Assembly: GCA_918026815.1 (NCBI GenBank)
Contig: CAKJVC010000017.1
Location: forward strand, 1-64,000
Origin: Chalara sp. BL73
Lineage: Eukaryota; Ascomycota; Leotiomycetes; Helotiales
Reading direction: 5' to 3'
Length of the DNA: 64,000 nucleotides
Part shown: positions 10,619 to 21,900 of the stretch, piece after piece
Position numbering within the stretch: position 1 is the stretch's first letter
How the letters are laid out: every line of letters begins with the position of its first letter
Position numbers and translations under genes: made by a program
Notes under the pieces: model-generated
Told to the model about the DNA's origin: nothing
Seen by the model: only the letters and a program-made list of their open reading frames with translations
Database searches by the model: none

Positions 10619-13600
10619 CTTTAAGCATTTCGTTTTGAAATACTTGTATTACGTATACTATGTCGACAACTAGTTCAACTTTACGTACTTCTAAAAGCTC
10701 AGCGCTATTTGAAGCTCTACTAATTCTACAACTTGTTTATATACTACAACAAGTTAAACTACTTAAAGTCCAGAAACCCAAAACTTTTGACGGCAGTCGA
10801 CAGCATTTTCGACTATATGTTTTACAATGCGAAATTTACATTTGTATAAACCCGCTGTTTTTCGGAAGCTAAAAGCAGATAGTTTTGTAAGCAGTATTCT
10901 TTTTGACAAAAACTGCTTATAACTGGATTTTTACTTATCTGAAAAACTATTTCGTTTATTTATATAACAAAAAAGAAATTGAGACTAACTTTATTTTCGA
11001 CAGTTATAAAGAATATGTCAACTAACTTATCCGTATGTTCGAGAACACGAATAAAAAAATAAAAGCTGAGCGAAACATACAAATCTGCAAGCAACTTACT
11101 AATATAACGAAGTACACGGAACGTTTTGAGTTGCTAGCAAAAAAAGTAGACTAGAACGACAAAGCTTTTACCGCGCTTTATTACAAAAGTCTTAAAGAAA
11201 ATGTTAAAGATAATATTGTTCAAAAAGAACGACCAACTAATTTTACTGTTATAAAAAACAAAGCAATCAAAATTGACACTAAACTGTATAAAAAACGCAT
11301 AGAAAAAAAAAGACAGTATTTTTTAGAGTTCAGCAAAAAGCAACACCCTCAGAAACTCCGCTACTACTTACTTATAAAACTGGACGCGTTCTAAAGCAAG
11401 CTTAAACAAAGAAATAGCTTATTCAAAAAAGAAATGTAAAAACGACGCGACAAAAAACTATACTTTAAGTGTAGCCTTCCGGGCTATATAGCTAGTTCGC
11501 ATCGACAAAAACGACAACTTTGGAAAGAAAAAAAGCAATTAAACATTACAAGTAAAAAAAGATACAACAAAACATTTAGCAAAGTTTTGGCCGTGTTTAA
11601 AGCCAAAAAACCAGAAACGCTAAAAGAAAAACTAGAACGACAACAAATTTATACTCAGCATAACGCTACGTGTATTAAGTGTAAAATAAAATGCAGTGCA
11701 GCCTGGAAAAATAAGTGCTTAAATTGTTATTTCGACGAAAATAACGAATAAGAAAAAACTAGCAAAACTATAAAAGAATTTTTATTTCAGATAGATAAAG
11801 CGGCTATCGAATTAGAATCGAATAAAGATTAAAATGTAAACTTAAAGCTAAACCGGCTTTTAAGAATCTCCGAATCAAAAAAACGAATTCTGTATAAGTT
11901 ATTAGCAAGAATTAATTAAAATGACTTTAAAGCACTTTCTAAAAAATATATAATCAACAACACTCCAGCAAAAAAAATTATATTTTAGCGGCGGCTGGAA
12001 ATCATTAATAATAAAATCTTTAAAAAAAAAACTAAGCTGGAAAAAATAAAAGCAAAACGAAAAGCCAAAAATCGCAGTAAGTAAAACGCAATGCTTGCAG
12101 CAAGTTTAGTCGACAAATCTAAAAAAAATAACGCAGCACACTATCGATACTTACAATATAGCACACTTTATTAAACTATATGCTACACGGACTACTGCAT
12201 ATATTATTATAACGCTAAGCAAATCGAGTAGTACTTAAAGCGAAAAAAAATAATATACTTCGAAAATAACGAAAAAAAAAAACCAAAAAAAGAACTTTGC
12301 GCTTTCGAAGAAAAAAAACAATTATCCGTCAGAATTAAGCTAAAAACATACAATATAACAGTTATAATAGATTTTGGAGCTACCGGAAACTTTATATTAC
12401 TAAATGTAATAAAACATTTCGGAATATTTACACAAGTTAAAACTAACTTATACACTTTTACAGTAGTTGACAGCACGAATATATTATACCGAAATGAACT
12501 TGTAAATATCGAAACATTAAAGCTTAAAATAAACACAAATAACTATATAAAGTAGTTACAACTAAATGTTACTCGGATAAAGCGGCATAAAATTATTTTA
12601 AGAATGCTATAAATTATAAAGTATAACTTAACGATTAATTAGCAAACAAAACAGCTCGTTTTTGACCGATGCTAATATGCGATCAAACTTAAGCTACTAA
12701 CTATTAAGCTAACAAAAAGCAAAAACAAAAAAGCACAACTAAAAAAACTCGACTAAAGCTTAAAAGAAGTTTGCGCTACTTTTAAAAAAAAGCCAGATTA
12801 CTTAAACAAAAAATTACATACTACAAAAGTGCTTAAAAAGTATAAAAAGTTCGAAAAGCTGTTTTCGGAAAAACAAAGACTCGCGGCTTTGCCGGAACAC
12901 AAGCTATAAAATCATGAAATACTATTAGTCGAAAAAGCAGTGCTTTTTAAAAAACTAATATACTTATTATCCGAAAATAACTTGAGAACGCTTAGAAAGT
13001 TTATCGATTTAAGCTTGAAAAAAAAAAAAATCAAAAAGTTAATATTACTAGCAAAAAACTCGGTGTTATTTATGCTTAAACCGGACAAAACTAAAAAGTT
13101 GTGTATTAACTATCGAAAGTTGAACGACATAACAATCAAAAACCGCTATACACTACTAAAAGCAAACGAAATAAAAAATCGCTTGCAAAAAGCCAAAATA
13201 TTTATACAGCTAAATTTACGAGATGCGTACTATAATATGCAAATCAAAAAAAGCGAGAAATAAAAAACAGTTTTCGGAACTCGGTACAAACATTATAAGT
13301 TTACAGTTATGCCGATAAGACTTACGAATGCTTTCGCTATTTTCCAAAAACTAATTAACAACATTTTTATGCTATTTTTGGACGTTATTTGTATATATTA
13401 TTTAAATAACATTTTGATTTATTTCAGCCGAGAAAAGGATTATTAAAACGATGTTAAAACAGTACTATGCGCGTTGCATAATGCTAATATAAAACTTAAG
13501 CTATCGAAATGTCGATTTAAAGTTAAAAAAGTTATATTTTTGAAATATGTGATTTCTACAAAAAAAATCAAAATAGATCTAGCAAAAATTAAACTTATTT

Positions 13601-15720
13601 TAAAATAAAACGCTTTAACATGCGTTAAAGACGTACAATTATTTGTAGGATTCGCAAATTTTTATCGAAAATTTATTAAAAAATACTCGGAATTAGTTAC
13701 TTTATTAATTCGACTTATTCGGAAAAACGTGGTTTTCGAATAAACAACAAAAGCACAAAAAGCGTTTAACAAGTTGAAGCAGGCTTTTATTACTGCTTTT
13801 GTTTTTTTTGTTTTCGATGCAGAAAAAAAAATCAAAATAAAAACGAATGCATTAAATTACGTTTTAAAAGCTGTGCTTAGCCAACTTAACGCAAAAAAGA
13901 AATAGCAACTAACAGTTTATTATTTACGAAAGTTTATATTAGCAAAACTCAACTACGAAATATACAACAAAAAACTACTCGCTATCGTTAATGCTTTTCG
14001 CGAATAAAAAAAGTATTTAAAAAGATTTAAATACTAAGTACAAGTGCTAACAAACTATAAAAATTTTATTGCTTTTATTACTACAAAAAAGTTAAACCGA
14101 CGTTAAGTCAAGTAAACGGAAAAACTCGCTTTATACAACTTTAGAATTTTATATGTCAAAAAAACGGAAAACGTTAAAGCAAACGCGTTTAGTAAAAAAC
14201 TAAAAAACTTTTTTAATAAAACACATATTTCGCATACAGTGCTACGACAAAAAAAAGACGCACTAGTATTCAACAGAAAAGAACTTTTTATAGCAACGAA
14301 AATAAAACATCGAGTAAAAAACTCAAAGTTTATTTAAGTTTATAAAAAGGATTTTATAGCTACTAAAGCTTTTAATAAACAAAAACAAAGATTTACTACA
14401 GACAGCTTAGGAATTTTTTGCTACTACGAAAAAATCTATGTTTTATTCACACTTAGAACGACTTTTGTAATAAAACAACATAGACTATTTGTTTATAAAC
14501 ATTAAAGAATCGCTAAAACAATAAACAGGATCTCTAGAAAATATTACTTTTTAAAAATAAAAAAACTAGTTACTAAAATAGTCACCGAATGCGACACGTA
14601 TATCCGGAACAAAGCTTTACGCTATGCTTTTTATAAACTAATGCAATCGCCGACTATTTCAAACAAACTATAAAAGTTTATCGCATAAAACTTCGTAGTA
14701 AAACTACTATTTTTCAGACAACCGGTCTCGAGAAAATAGTACGATTTAATATTTGTTATTATAAAAAAAACTACTAAATACTGCTATTTGGAACTATATT
14801 TAAAAAGCAGCACAGCAGAAAATCTAGTTTATACATTTCTTAAAGTTGTAATTGCAAACTATAGAACTTTTACAGAAATTATATTAAACAAAAACAAGCT
14901 TTTTACATTCAAGTTTTGAACAACGTTTACTGCGCTTATAAAAGTTAAAAAAAAGCTATTAATAAGCTTTTATTTACAAACTAATAAACAAATAAAAAAA
15001 CTTAACTAGACAATAAAAGCATATTTCAAATATTACGTAAACTATAAACAAAACAATTAAGTCGAGCTGTTGCTACTTGCACAGTTCGTATACAACAGCG
15101 CAATTAATGAAACAATAAAAGTATTACTATTTTATGCTAATTATAACTACGAGTTAAAAGCATATTATAAACCAAGCAAAAATAAAGCGCATTTACAGCT
15201 TGTAATAGTTAAAGTCGAACAGTTATAAGTACTGTACTCGCAGCTAGCCGAAAACATAGAATTCTTTAATTAAAAATCTGCGGAGTACTACAACCGTAAG
15301 TATAGTAAAACACTACACTTTAAAAAAAAGAATAAAGTCTATCTTGTCAGAAAAAACATTAAAACCAAAAAACCAAGCGACAAACTAAATTACAAAAAGT
15401 TAAGACTATTTAAAATCAAACGAGTTGCAGAACTAAATGCATTCAAACTTTATTTTTTTAGAACTATAAATATACACTTAGTATTTTTTGCTTTACTTTT
15501 TGAACTAGCACTAAAAAAAGCACTACTAGTTTTATACACGGAAATTGAACTAATTAACTTAGAAGCTAAATACGAAGTCGAGAAAATTTTAAACTGTAAG
15601 TATATTAAAAAAAAACTAAAGTATTTAATTAAATGAATTAATTACTCGGATTCGGAAAACACATAAAAACCAAAAAGAAACTTTAACTGTTTTGAAATGC
15701 TTAAAAAGTTCTACTGTTAA
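10619..15720 (+). pseudogene. gag-pol of element D with protease, RT, RNase H, integrase and chromodomain (broken)
   Basis: Plus-strand gag-pol in degraded frames. Gag starts at 10660 (open to 10872). A zinc-knuckle relic (YFKCSLPGYIASSH) is at about 11461. Protease DFGATGNF is at 12370-12393, with the active-site serine codon changed to phenylalanine. RT is open at 12940-13263 (LCINYRKLNDI, IQLNLRDAYYNM), and the YxDD box appears as YLNN near 13400. RNase H/connection is at 13740-14130. The integrase zinc region (ECDTYIRNKALRYAFY) is near 14588 and the core follows to about 15480. A C-terminal chromodomain (YEVEKIL...YLIK*INYSDSENT) at about 15570-15720 places it among chromovirus-type gypsy elements, whose chromodomain is thought to guide integration to heterochromatin. 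Typical lesions are Trp to stop and Asp to Asn. Confidence 0.9.
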
Positions 15721-16360
15721 TATTTAAAAGCTTTAAATGTAAAGCCCAAAAAACGTTTTTAAAAAAAAAAAAGTTGTAGTCAGCAAAAAAAGTGCTCGGC
15801 AGAACTTCAGGTGTGCAGAATGCGTTGCGCACATTTTTTAAGAAATCTTTAAGCCTGGCTTGTGTAGCTTTTTGAGCTAACTTTTTTTTTTTTTTCAAAG
15901 TATCGAACTTGTCCAAAAACGCGAGTCCACGTCGCAACATCTTTTTTTCACAAGCGCGAAAAAACTTTTTCTGCGTACGAATCCGTTTAATTTGTGCAGA
16001 AATCTTTGCAGCAGTTTCGGCGAGTGTTTCGGCTTTTTTTTCGGCTTTAGCTTCGTTTTTTTTTAACTTCTTTTTCGTTTTGTCCAAAAACCTTCAGTTT
16101 TTAAAAGCCGGACTACTAGCATTGCAACTAGAGAAACCACGACGCACGTATTTAGCACAACGAGTTAACTTTTCTGCTTTTATGCATTTTATAGAATGTC
16201 GATTCCGAGCATGTTTCTTTTTGCAAGTAGTACACGGAATTATTTTTTTACTAGTCAGAATTATTTGTTTTTTCAGATTTTTTTTTTTAATATTCTTTTT
16301 TAACGTATTTTTAAGATTAAAGCAATCGGCTAAACGCTTGGTTGTTATAATGAAAAAAAA
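15701..16360 (-). pseudogene. antisense cysteine-rich/coiled-coil ORF in the 3' region of element D
   Basis: On the strand opposite gag-pol, between the chromodomain and the 3' LTR, a reading frame of about 200 codons runs from roughly 16360 to a stop at 15701, broken by one TGA near 16088. Its N-terminal part has paired cysteines (IPCTTCKKKHARNRHS, then KCIK...RCAKYVRRGFSSC). The C-terminal part (15701-16087, fully open) is Lys/Ala/Glu-rich coiled coil (KKNEAKAEKKAETLAET, RTQKKFFRACEKKMLRRGL). From memory this matches a family of fungal hypothetical proteins with a Cys-rich head and an RKQKRFL...MVRRGL tail often found beside gypsy elements; the match was not searched. Its 3' end overlaps the pol stop by 20 bp. 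The function is unknown. Confidence 0.6.
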
Positions 16361-16437
16361 AAGCGGCCATGCGGCTTCCTACGATATTTCTTTAGTATAC
16401 TTAAGCATGTAAACACGCTAGTTTAGGAAAAGAATAG

Positions 16438-16777
16438 TGTTACGCGCATCGCTAACAGGCTTATACTTTAAGGGCCTGAAGCTCGGTTTACACAAAGAAC
16501 TTTTAGGAAAAAATCACGTGATAGATCATAGATTATACTATAATCCACGATCCATGGATCATAGCACTTGCAATAATCCAGCCCACGAAGGATCTATATA
16601 AGTAAATAGCTTTTCGTTAAATAGGAGCTTCGTGCTTAATTTAACATAGTATCTTAACACTATACTGTTATCGGGATCTTACCCTTTATATGTGATATAC
16701 CTACTTCTCCCCAGACCAACATCCCTCGGACCAAGATCTTCTATCTATATCAGTTGTAGGCTGATAGGACCGTAACA
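16438..16777 (+). repeat. 3' LTR of element D
   Basis: A 340-bp LTR with an intact TGTTAC...GTAACA boundary, followed by target duplication GTACA. The last ~120 bp (about 16660-16777) have nearly normal GC content, whereas the equivalent part of the 5' LTR is AT-shifted. RIP-like damage is therefore patchy between the two copies. Confidence 0.93.
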
Positions 16778-16782
16778 GTACA

Positions 16783-17870
16783 TTCGAAACAAAACTTTAC
16801 GCTATGCTTTTTATAAACAATTACAATTTTTAACTACACTTAATTAACTATAAAAGTTTATTATATAAAACTTTGTAGTAAAATTACTACTTTTTAAAAA
16901 TTTAGTATTAAAAATATAGTATAACTCGATATTAGTTATTGTAAAACGACTAACAAAGTACTGTTACATAATTTTATACAAAAAAAGCAGCACCGCAAAA
17001 AACTTAGCTAATACTTTTTTTAAAGTTGTAGTCGCTAACTATAAAACTTTTACAAAAATTATATTAAACAAAAACAAGTTTTTTACATTTAAGTTTTAAA
17101 CAACGCTTACTGCGAATATAAAAATTAAAAAAAAGTTTTCAACAAGCTTTTATTTACAAACTAACAAACAAACAAAAAAACTTAACTAAACAATAAAAGC
17201 ATACTTAAAATATTATATAAACTACAAACAAAATAATTAAATCGAGTTTTTGCTATTTGCACAGTTCGTATACAACAGTGCAATTAATAAAACAATAAAA
17301 ATATTACTATTTTATGCTAACTATAGCTACAAGCTAAAAGCATACTATAAACTAAACAAAAATAAAACATATTTACAGTTTGCAACGATTAAAGTCGAAC
17401 AATTACAAACACTGTATTTGCAGCTAGTCGAAAATATTAAGTTTTTTAACTAGAAATCTGCGAAATACTACAACTGTAAACATAGTAAAATACTATACTT
17501 TAAAAAAAGAAATAAAGTTTATTTTGTTAGAAAAAACATTAAAACTAAAAAACTAAACAACAAATTAAATTACAAGAAATTAAAACTATTTAAAATCAAA
17601 CGAGTTGCAAAACTAAATGCATTCGAACTTTATTTTTTTAAAACAATAAACATATATTCAGTATTTTTTGCTTTATTTTTTAAACTAGCACTAAAAAAAG
17701 CACTATTAACTTTACATACGGAAATTAAACCGATCAACTTAAAAGCTGAATACGAAATAAAAACAATATTAAACTACAAGTATATCAAAAAAAAGCTAAA
17801 GTATTTAATTAAATAAATAAATTACCCGAACTCAGAAAACACATAAAAACTCAAAAAAAACTTTAACTGA
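16783..17870 (+). pseudogene. gag-pol of element C, 3' portion: integrase and chromodomain (broken)
   Basis: Continuation of element C after D. Integrase core blocks run from 16783, including an open stretch at 17250-17453 (LFAQFVYNSAINKTIK) that is typical of the gypsy integrase C-terminal half. A degraded chromodomain lies at about 17745-17900. It parallels 14600-15720 of D almost base for base. Stops are frequent. Not functional. Confidence 0.85.
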
Positions 17871-17889
17871 TTTGAAATACTTAAAATGT

Positions 17890-18446
17890 TTTACTAGCAA
17901 AACTTTGATTTTTTAGCATAGTCGACCAAAAAACGTTTTCAGAAAAAAAAAAGTTATAAAAACTAGAATTAAATAAAGCCACGGAATTTATTAAAACTTT
18001 TTTATTTAACTCGCAAACGTTAAGCAAAGTTTTTATCGGAATACTAGCTAATTTTTTTTTTTTTTTAAAACATCGAACTTATTTAAAAACGCGAAGCTAC
18101 GTTGCAGTATCTTTTTCTTTCGCGCGCGAAAAAACCGCTTTTAAGTTCGTATCCGCTTAATACGAGCAAAAACTTTTGCAACTTTCGCTGCTAAACGATC
18201 CGTTTTTTTTTTAGCTTTAACTTCGTTGTTTTTCAACTTTTTTTTCGCTTTGTCCAAAAACACTTAGTCCTTAAAAGCTAAACTGTTAATATCGCACTCA
18301 GAAAAACTACAACGCACGCATTTAGCACAACAAGTTGATTTTTTTGCTTTTATGCATTTTATAGAATGTCGATTTCGAGCATATTTCTTTTCGCAAGCAG
18401 TACACGGAATCATTTTTTCGCTAGTTAGAATTATTCGTTTTTTCAA
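17890..18446 (-). pseudogene. antisense cysteine-rich/coiled-coil ORF in the 3' region of element C
   Basis: Counterpart of the antisense ORF in D. The cysteine-rich head is fully open at 18264-18446 (60 residues). It has a PCTACEKKYARNRHSIKC block, then CCAKCVRC and SECD, that is, four cysteine pairs in zinc-binding spacing. After one stop the frame continues as the Lys-rich coiled-coil part to about 17890. Both copies keep the head readable despite RIP elsewhere. As in D, the ORF is antisense to pol and sits just before the 3' LTR. Confidence 0.55.
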
Positions 18447-18602
18447 ATTTTTTTTTTGCTGTTTTTTCGCGACACTTTAAAGTTAAAACAATCGGCTGTA
18501 CGCTTAGTTGTTATAATAAAAAAAAAAGCGGCTATACAGCTTTTTACGATATTTCTTTAGTATACTTAAGCATGTAAACACGCTAGTTTAAAAAAAAGAT
18601 AG

Positions 18603-18951
18603 TGTTACGCGTATCGCTAACAGACTTATACTTTAGGAGCTTGAAGCTCGATAAACTTAGTTTACACAGAAAACCCCAGAGTAAAAATCACGTAATAAAT
18701 CATAAATTATGCTATAATCCACGATCTATAAATTATGCCGAAAGCAATAATTTAACCCACGAAAGTTCTATATAAATAAATAGCTTTTTTTTAAATAAAA
18801 GCTTTGTGCTTAACTTAATATAGTATTTTAACACTATACTGTTATCGGGATCAAAGTTTTTATATGTGATATACTTACTTCTTTTCAGACCAACAATTCT
18901 CGGACTCAGATTTTCTATTTATATCAGTTGTAGGCTGATAGGACCGCAACA
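18603..18951 (+). repeat. 3' LTR of element C
   Basis: A 349-bp LTR ending GGACCGCAACA, followed by target duplication TAATA at 18952-18956. Same structure as the 5' LTR at 5957-6305. Confidence 0.9.
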
Positions 18952-18956
18952 TAATA

Positions 18957-21900
18957 GCACTAAATAAAATCGTGTCAGTTAGCTTAGCGTTTATATTTTG
19001 AACGCAGTTCGATATAAACTTTGTTTTATTAAAAAAAACTCGTGCTTTTCGGTCCGAAATAGCGAACATATTAATAGTAAGTCGTTTGTATTTTATTCGA
19101 CTCGGTTTAACTTTAATTAAAAGCTTTATAAACTTAAAAAAATTGTAGTTACAGTATAAGTTTTCGTAATTAGTATAATTGCTGTTCGGCGTACTACCGG
19201 TTGTATTACTAAAAAAAAAAGTCGAAAAAGTAGCCGAGTAAGTTTTTTCCGGGCCGCTAACTTATATAAAAATAAAAACGAAAAAAAAAAACGAAAAAAA
19301 AATAAAAGTAAAAATAAAAAATCCGGCGAAGTTTACTAAAGCAAAAAAAAAAAAATTCTGTAACTAAATAAAAAAGTATTAAGTTTTATTTCGAAAAGCA
19401 AATCGGCATTTTTGTAGTATAAATTTCGATAGTGCTTATTTGCGAAAATAGTTTTTTGTAACAAAATCAATTTAGTATTACTAAAAAGTTTATACTACAA
19501 AAATCGTTAATTTAAGCTTTAAATCAAAAAGTATTAAATTGCTAATTAAATTGCTTTATTTGTGTTATAAATTGTACTGTAATTTGTAATTTGTAATTAA
19601 AATCGAAAAATTGTTAAAAAAAATTCAGTATTTAAATTCGGTCGTTTGCTAAATAATCGTAATTTTTTTGGCTAAATTTTTAAACTGTAATTTATTTCGC
19701 AAACTTACAAAAAAGTTTTAGTAATCGAAAGTTTTGTGCATAAAAATCGCGGATTTTGTAAAGTAATTTTATAAAATTAAAAGCAAAATACTATTTAAAG
19801 TTTAAATCGTAGCTGATTTAACTAACTTAATATTTTAGAATGTTTTTGATTTTGCGCATTGCTTTAATATTGTCGACTTTTTTTTTTTTTTTTTTAGCGA
19901 TTAATTTTGCTTTTAGCTTAAAATTTTTTTAACCCGGTAACGAATTGTTTAAATTTTTAGTTAATACGTTAAAAAAAAAACGTTATAAATTTTTAATTTA
20001 GCAAACAAAACAAACTTGTAAACGTTGTTTATTTGTTTAGTAATCTTAAAAAAACTTATTTACTGTTCGGCTAGTTTTCGGCTAAGTTTATAGTTTTTTA
20101 AGTTTTTTGTAAATAAATAAACTTTATTTGTAACTTTTTAATCGATAATTTTTCAGTATTTGTTTATCGACGAAAATATGCGTTTTTAAACTTTTAGTAT
20201 ATTCGCTTTTGCTAGCTTTTATAATTTTTTTATACGATTTGCTAATTTCCGTACATTTTTGTAATTAAGCTTTTTTAATAAAATATTAGTTTTAAGTATA
20301 TTTTAGTTTTAGTTTGTTCGAAAATCGACTTCGAATTTAAGCCGGTACAAAGCTATTTTAATAAAAAAGTATAAAAAAATTATTTGTGCTTTGTTAATTA
20401 TAAAAAGTAGCTCGCTTTAATTGTTTTAATAATAATTAACAAAAAGTCGAAACTTTTAATTAATATATTTGTTTATAATTTTTATTTAACTGTTTATTTG
20501 TTTGTAGTAAATTGTCGAAAGTTTAATTTTAACTTTAATAATTCTATAAAACTTATTTTAAAAAAAAAATACAAATTAAAAACTTTTATTAAAAACTATC
20601 GATTTCGAAGTATGTTCGAATCGATATATTTACAAAAAAAAAAAAGTCGTTACGCTACAAGCGTCGATTTTTTTGTAACAAAAAATTATTATTGTATTTT
20701 TTTTCAATCGATTAATAAAAACTAGAATAATATTAAAGCTATATTTATTTATAAAAAACTTTTTAAAATTTATACAAAAATACTGTATCGAGTATACGAG
20801 TACTAGTAAAAAGTGTAACAAACTTTATTGTTTAGTTTAGTTAGTATAAACTGTTTTACAAACTTTACAATTAGCAACGTATTGTTTACAATTTACATTT
20901 ATACCGATTTAATAGTACTTCAAAGTAAATAACTAATAAGTTTTAGTTTTACTTAAATATACGCTAAAAAATTGATTATGTGCTTTTTAAATAAAACGAA
21001 TATAAAAAAAAGTGTTTTAAAGTATATACAGCTTTTTTTTATGTAGTAGTAATTCGTTTTTGAAATAATAATTTTTAAGTAAAGTTTTTTATAAATTTAA
21101 AAAAAATTTACAGTTAGTTTACTGTAGTTTAACTATTAGCTTTAAAAAGTACAAAAAAAGTTTCGAAAAAATTTCGAAGTTTAATAAAAAAATGTTTATT
21201 GCGAATATATATAGCTCGGCTAGTTTAACATTAATTAAAAAATCAAAACGATAAAATTTAAAAAGTACTTTAAAACAGCTATTTTTTTTAGCTTTTTTTT
21301 ATACAGCTACGTTTTGTTTTTTTCGGCTAAAAATATCGGTTTTAAAATTGTTTTTGTTTAACGTATATATAATTTTAAAATTAAAATTAAAAAAAAACTT
21401 TATTTAGCGTATTTGCTTAACTGTAAATACTTTAGTTGTTATAAAGTATTTTAATAATTTGTAGTTTAAATAAACGTTAACTTAGTTTTAAACTAATATA
21501 AACTCGAAACGCTACTTGCAAAACGCTTTTACAATAGCGTATAGCTTTTTGTTGTAAATTTTTTAGTTTACTTTATAACTTGTTAAAACGTGTAAATAAA
21601 ACCCGACAAAATACTATTAGCTTTAAGTATACTTTTAAAAAATAACATTAACAATAACTTTATTCGAAAAATCCGTTTTTAGTTTTGTAAAAAATTCGAA
21701 GTCGAAATAGTAAATAGCTTGTATTGTTAGTAAACTTTTTTGTAAATTTTCGAACGTTTAGTTACATTTTTTTTAACTATATAAACAATTTCGTAAAACG
21801 TGTAATAATTGTTAATAGTTTAACGATTAAGCCGAAATTATATATAAACTGTCGGTAAAATCCGCAAAATTTTAAAAAAAAATTTACATTTGTAACAGTA

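Larger units (their letters stand above)
10279..16777 (+). mobile_element. Ty3/gypsy chromovirus-type LTR retrotransposon D (nested in C)
   Basis: A 6,499-bp element with 340-bp LTRs at 10279-10618 and 16438-16777 (TGTTACGCG...CGTAACA). It is flanked by a perfect 5-bp target duplication, GTACA, at 10274-10278 and 16778-16782. Joining the flanks restores the integrase reading of element C, which continues as in D itself around 14590. Same family as C, so a member of the family inserted into an older copy. Confidence 0.95.
5957..18951 (+). mobile_element. Ty3/gypsy chromovirus-type LTR retrotransposon C (contains element D)
   Basis: The 349-bp LTRs at 5957-6305 and 18603-18951 start TGTTACGCG and end CGCAACA/CGCAATA. 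They are flanked by a perfect 5-bp target duplication, TAATA, at 5952-5956 and 18952-18956. The two LTRs resemble each other more than those of D, sharing a GTAAGCTTGG / AAACTTAG segment that D lacks. Internal sequence runs 6306-10278 and resumes at 16783 after the D insertion. Without D the element is about 6.5 kb. It is inserted in element A. Confidence 0.92.

Noticed and set aside
15909..16412. 167-codon plus-strand ORF in element D
   Set aside because: It is the complement of the antisense cysteine-rich/coiled-coil frame; the plus reading is a Phe-rich, low-complexity shadow without family features.
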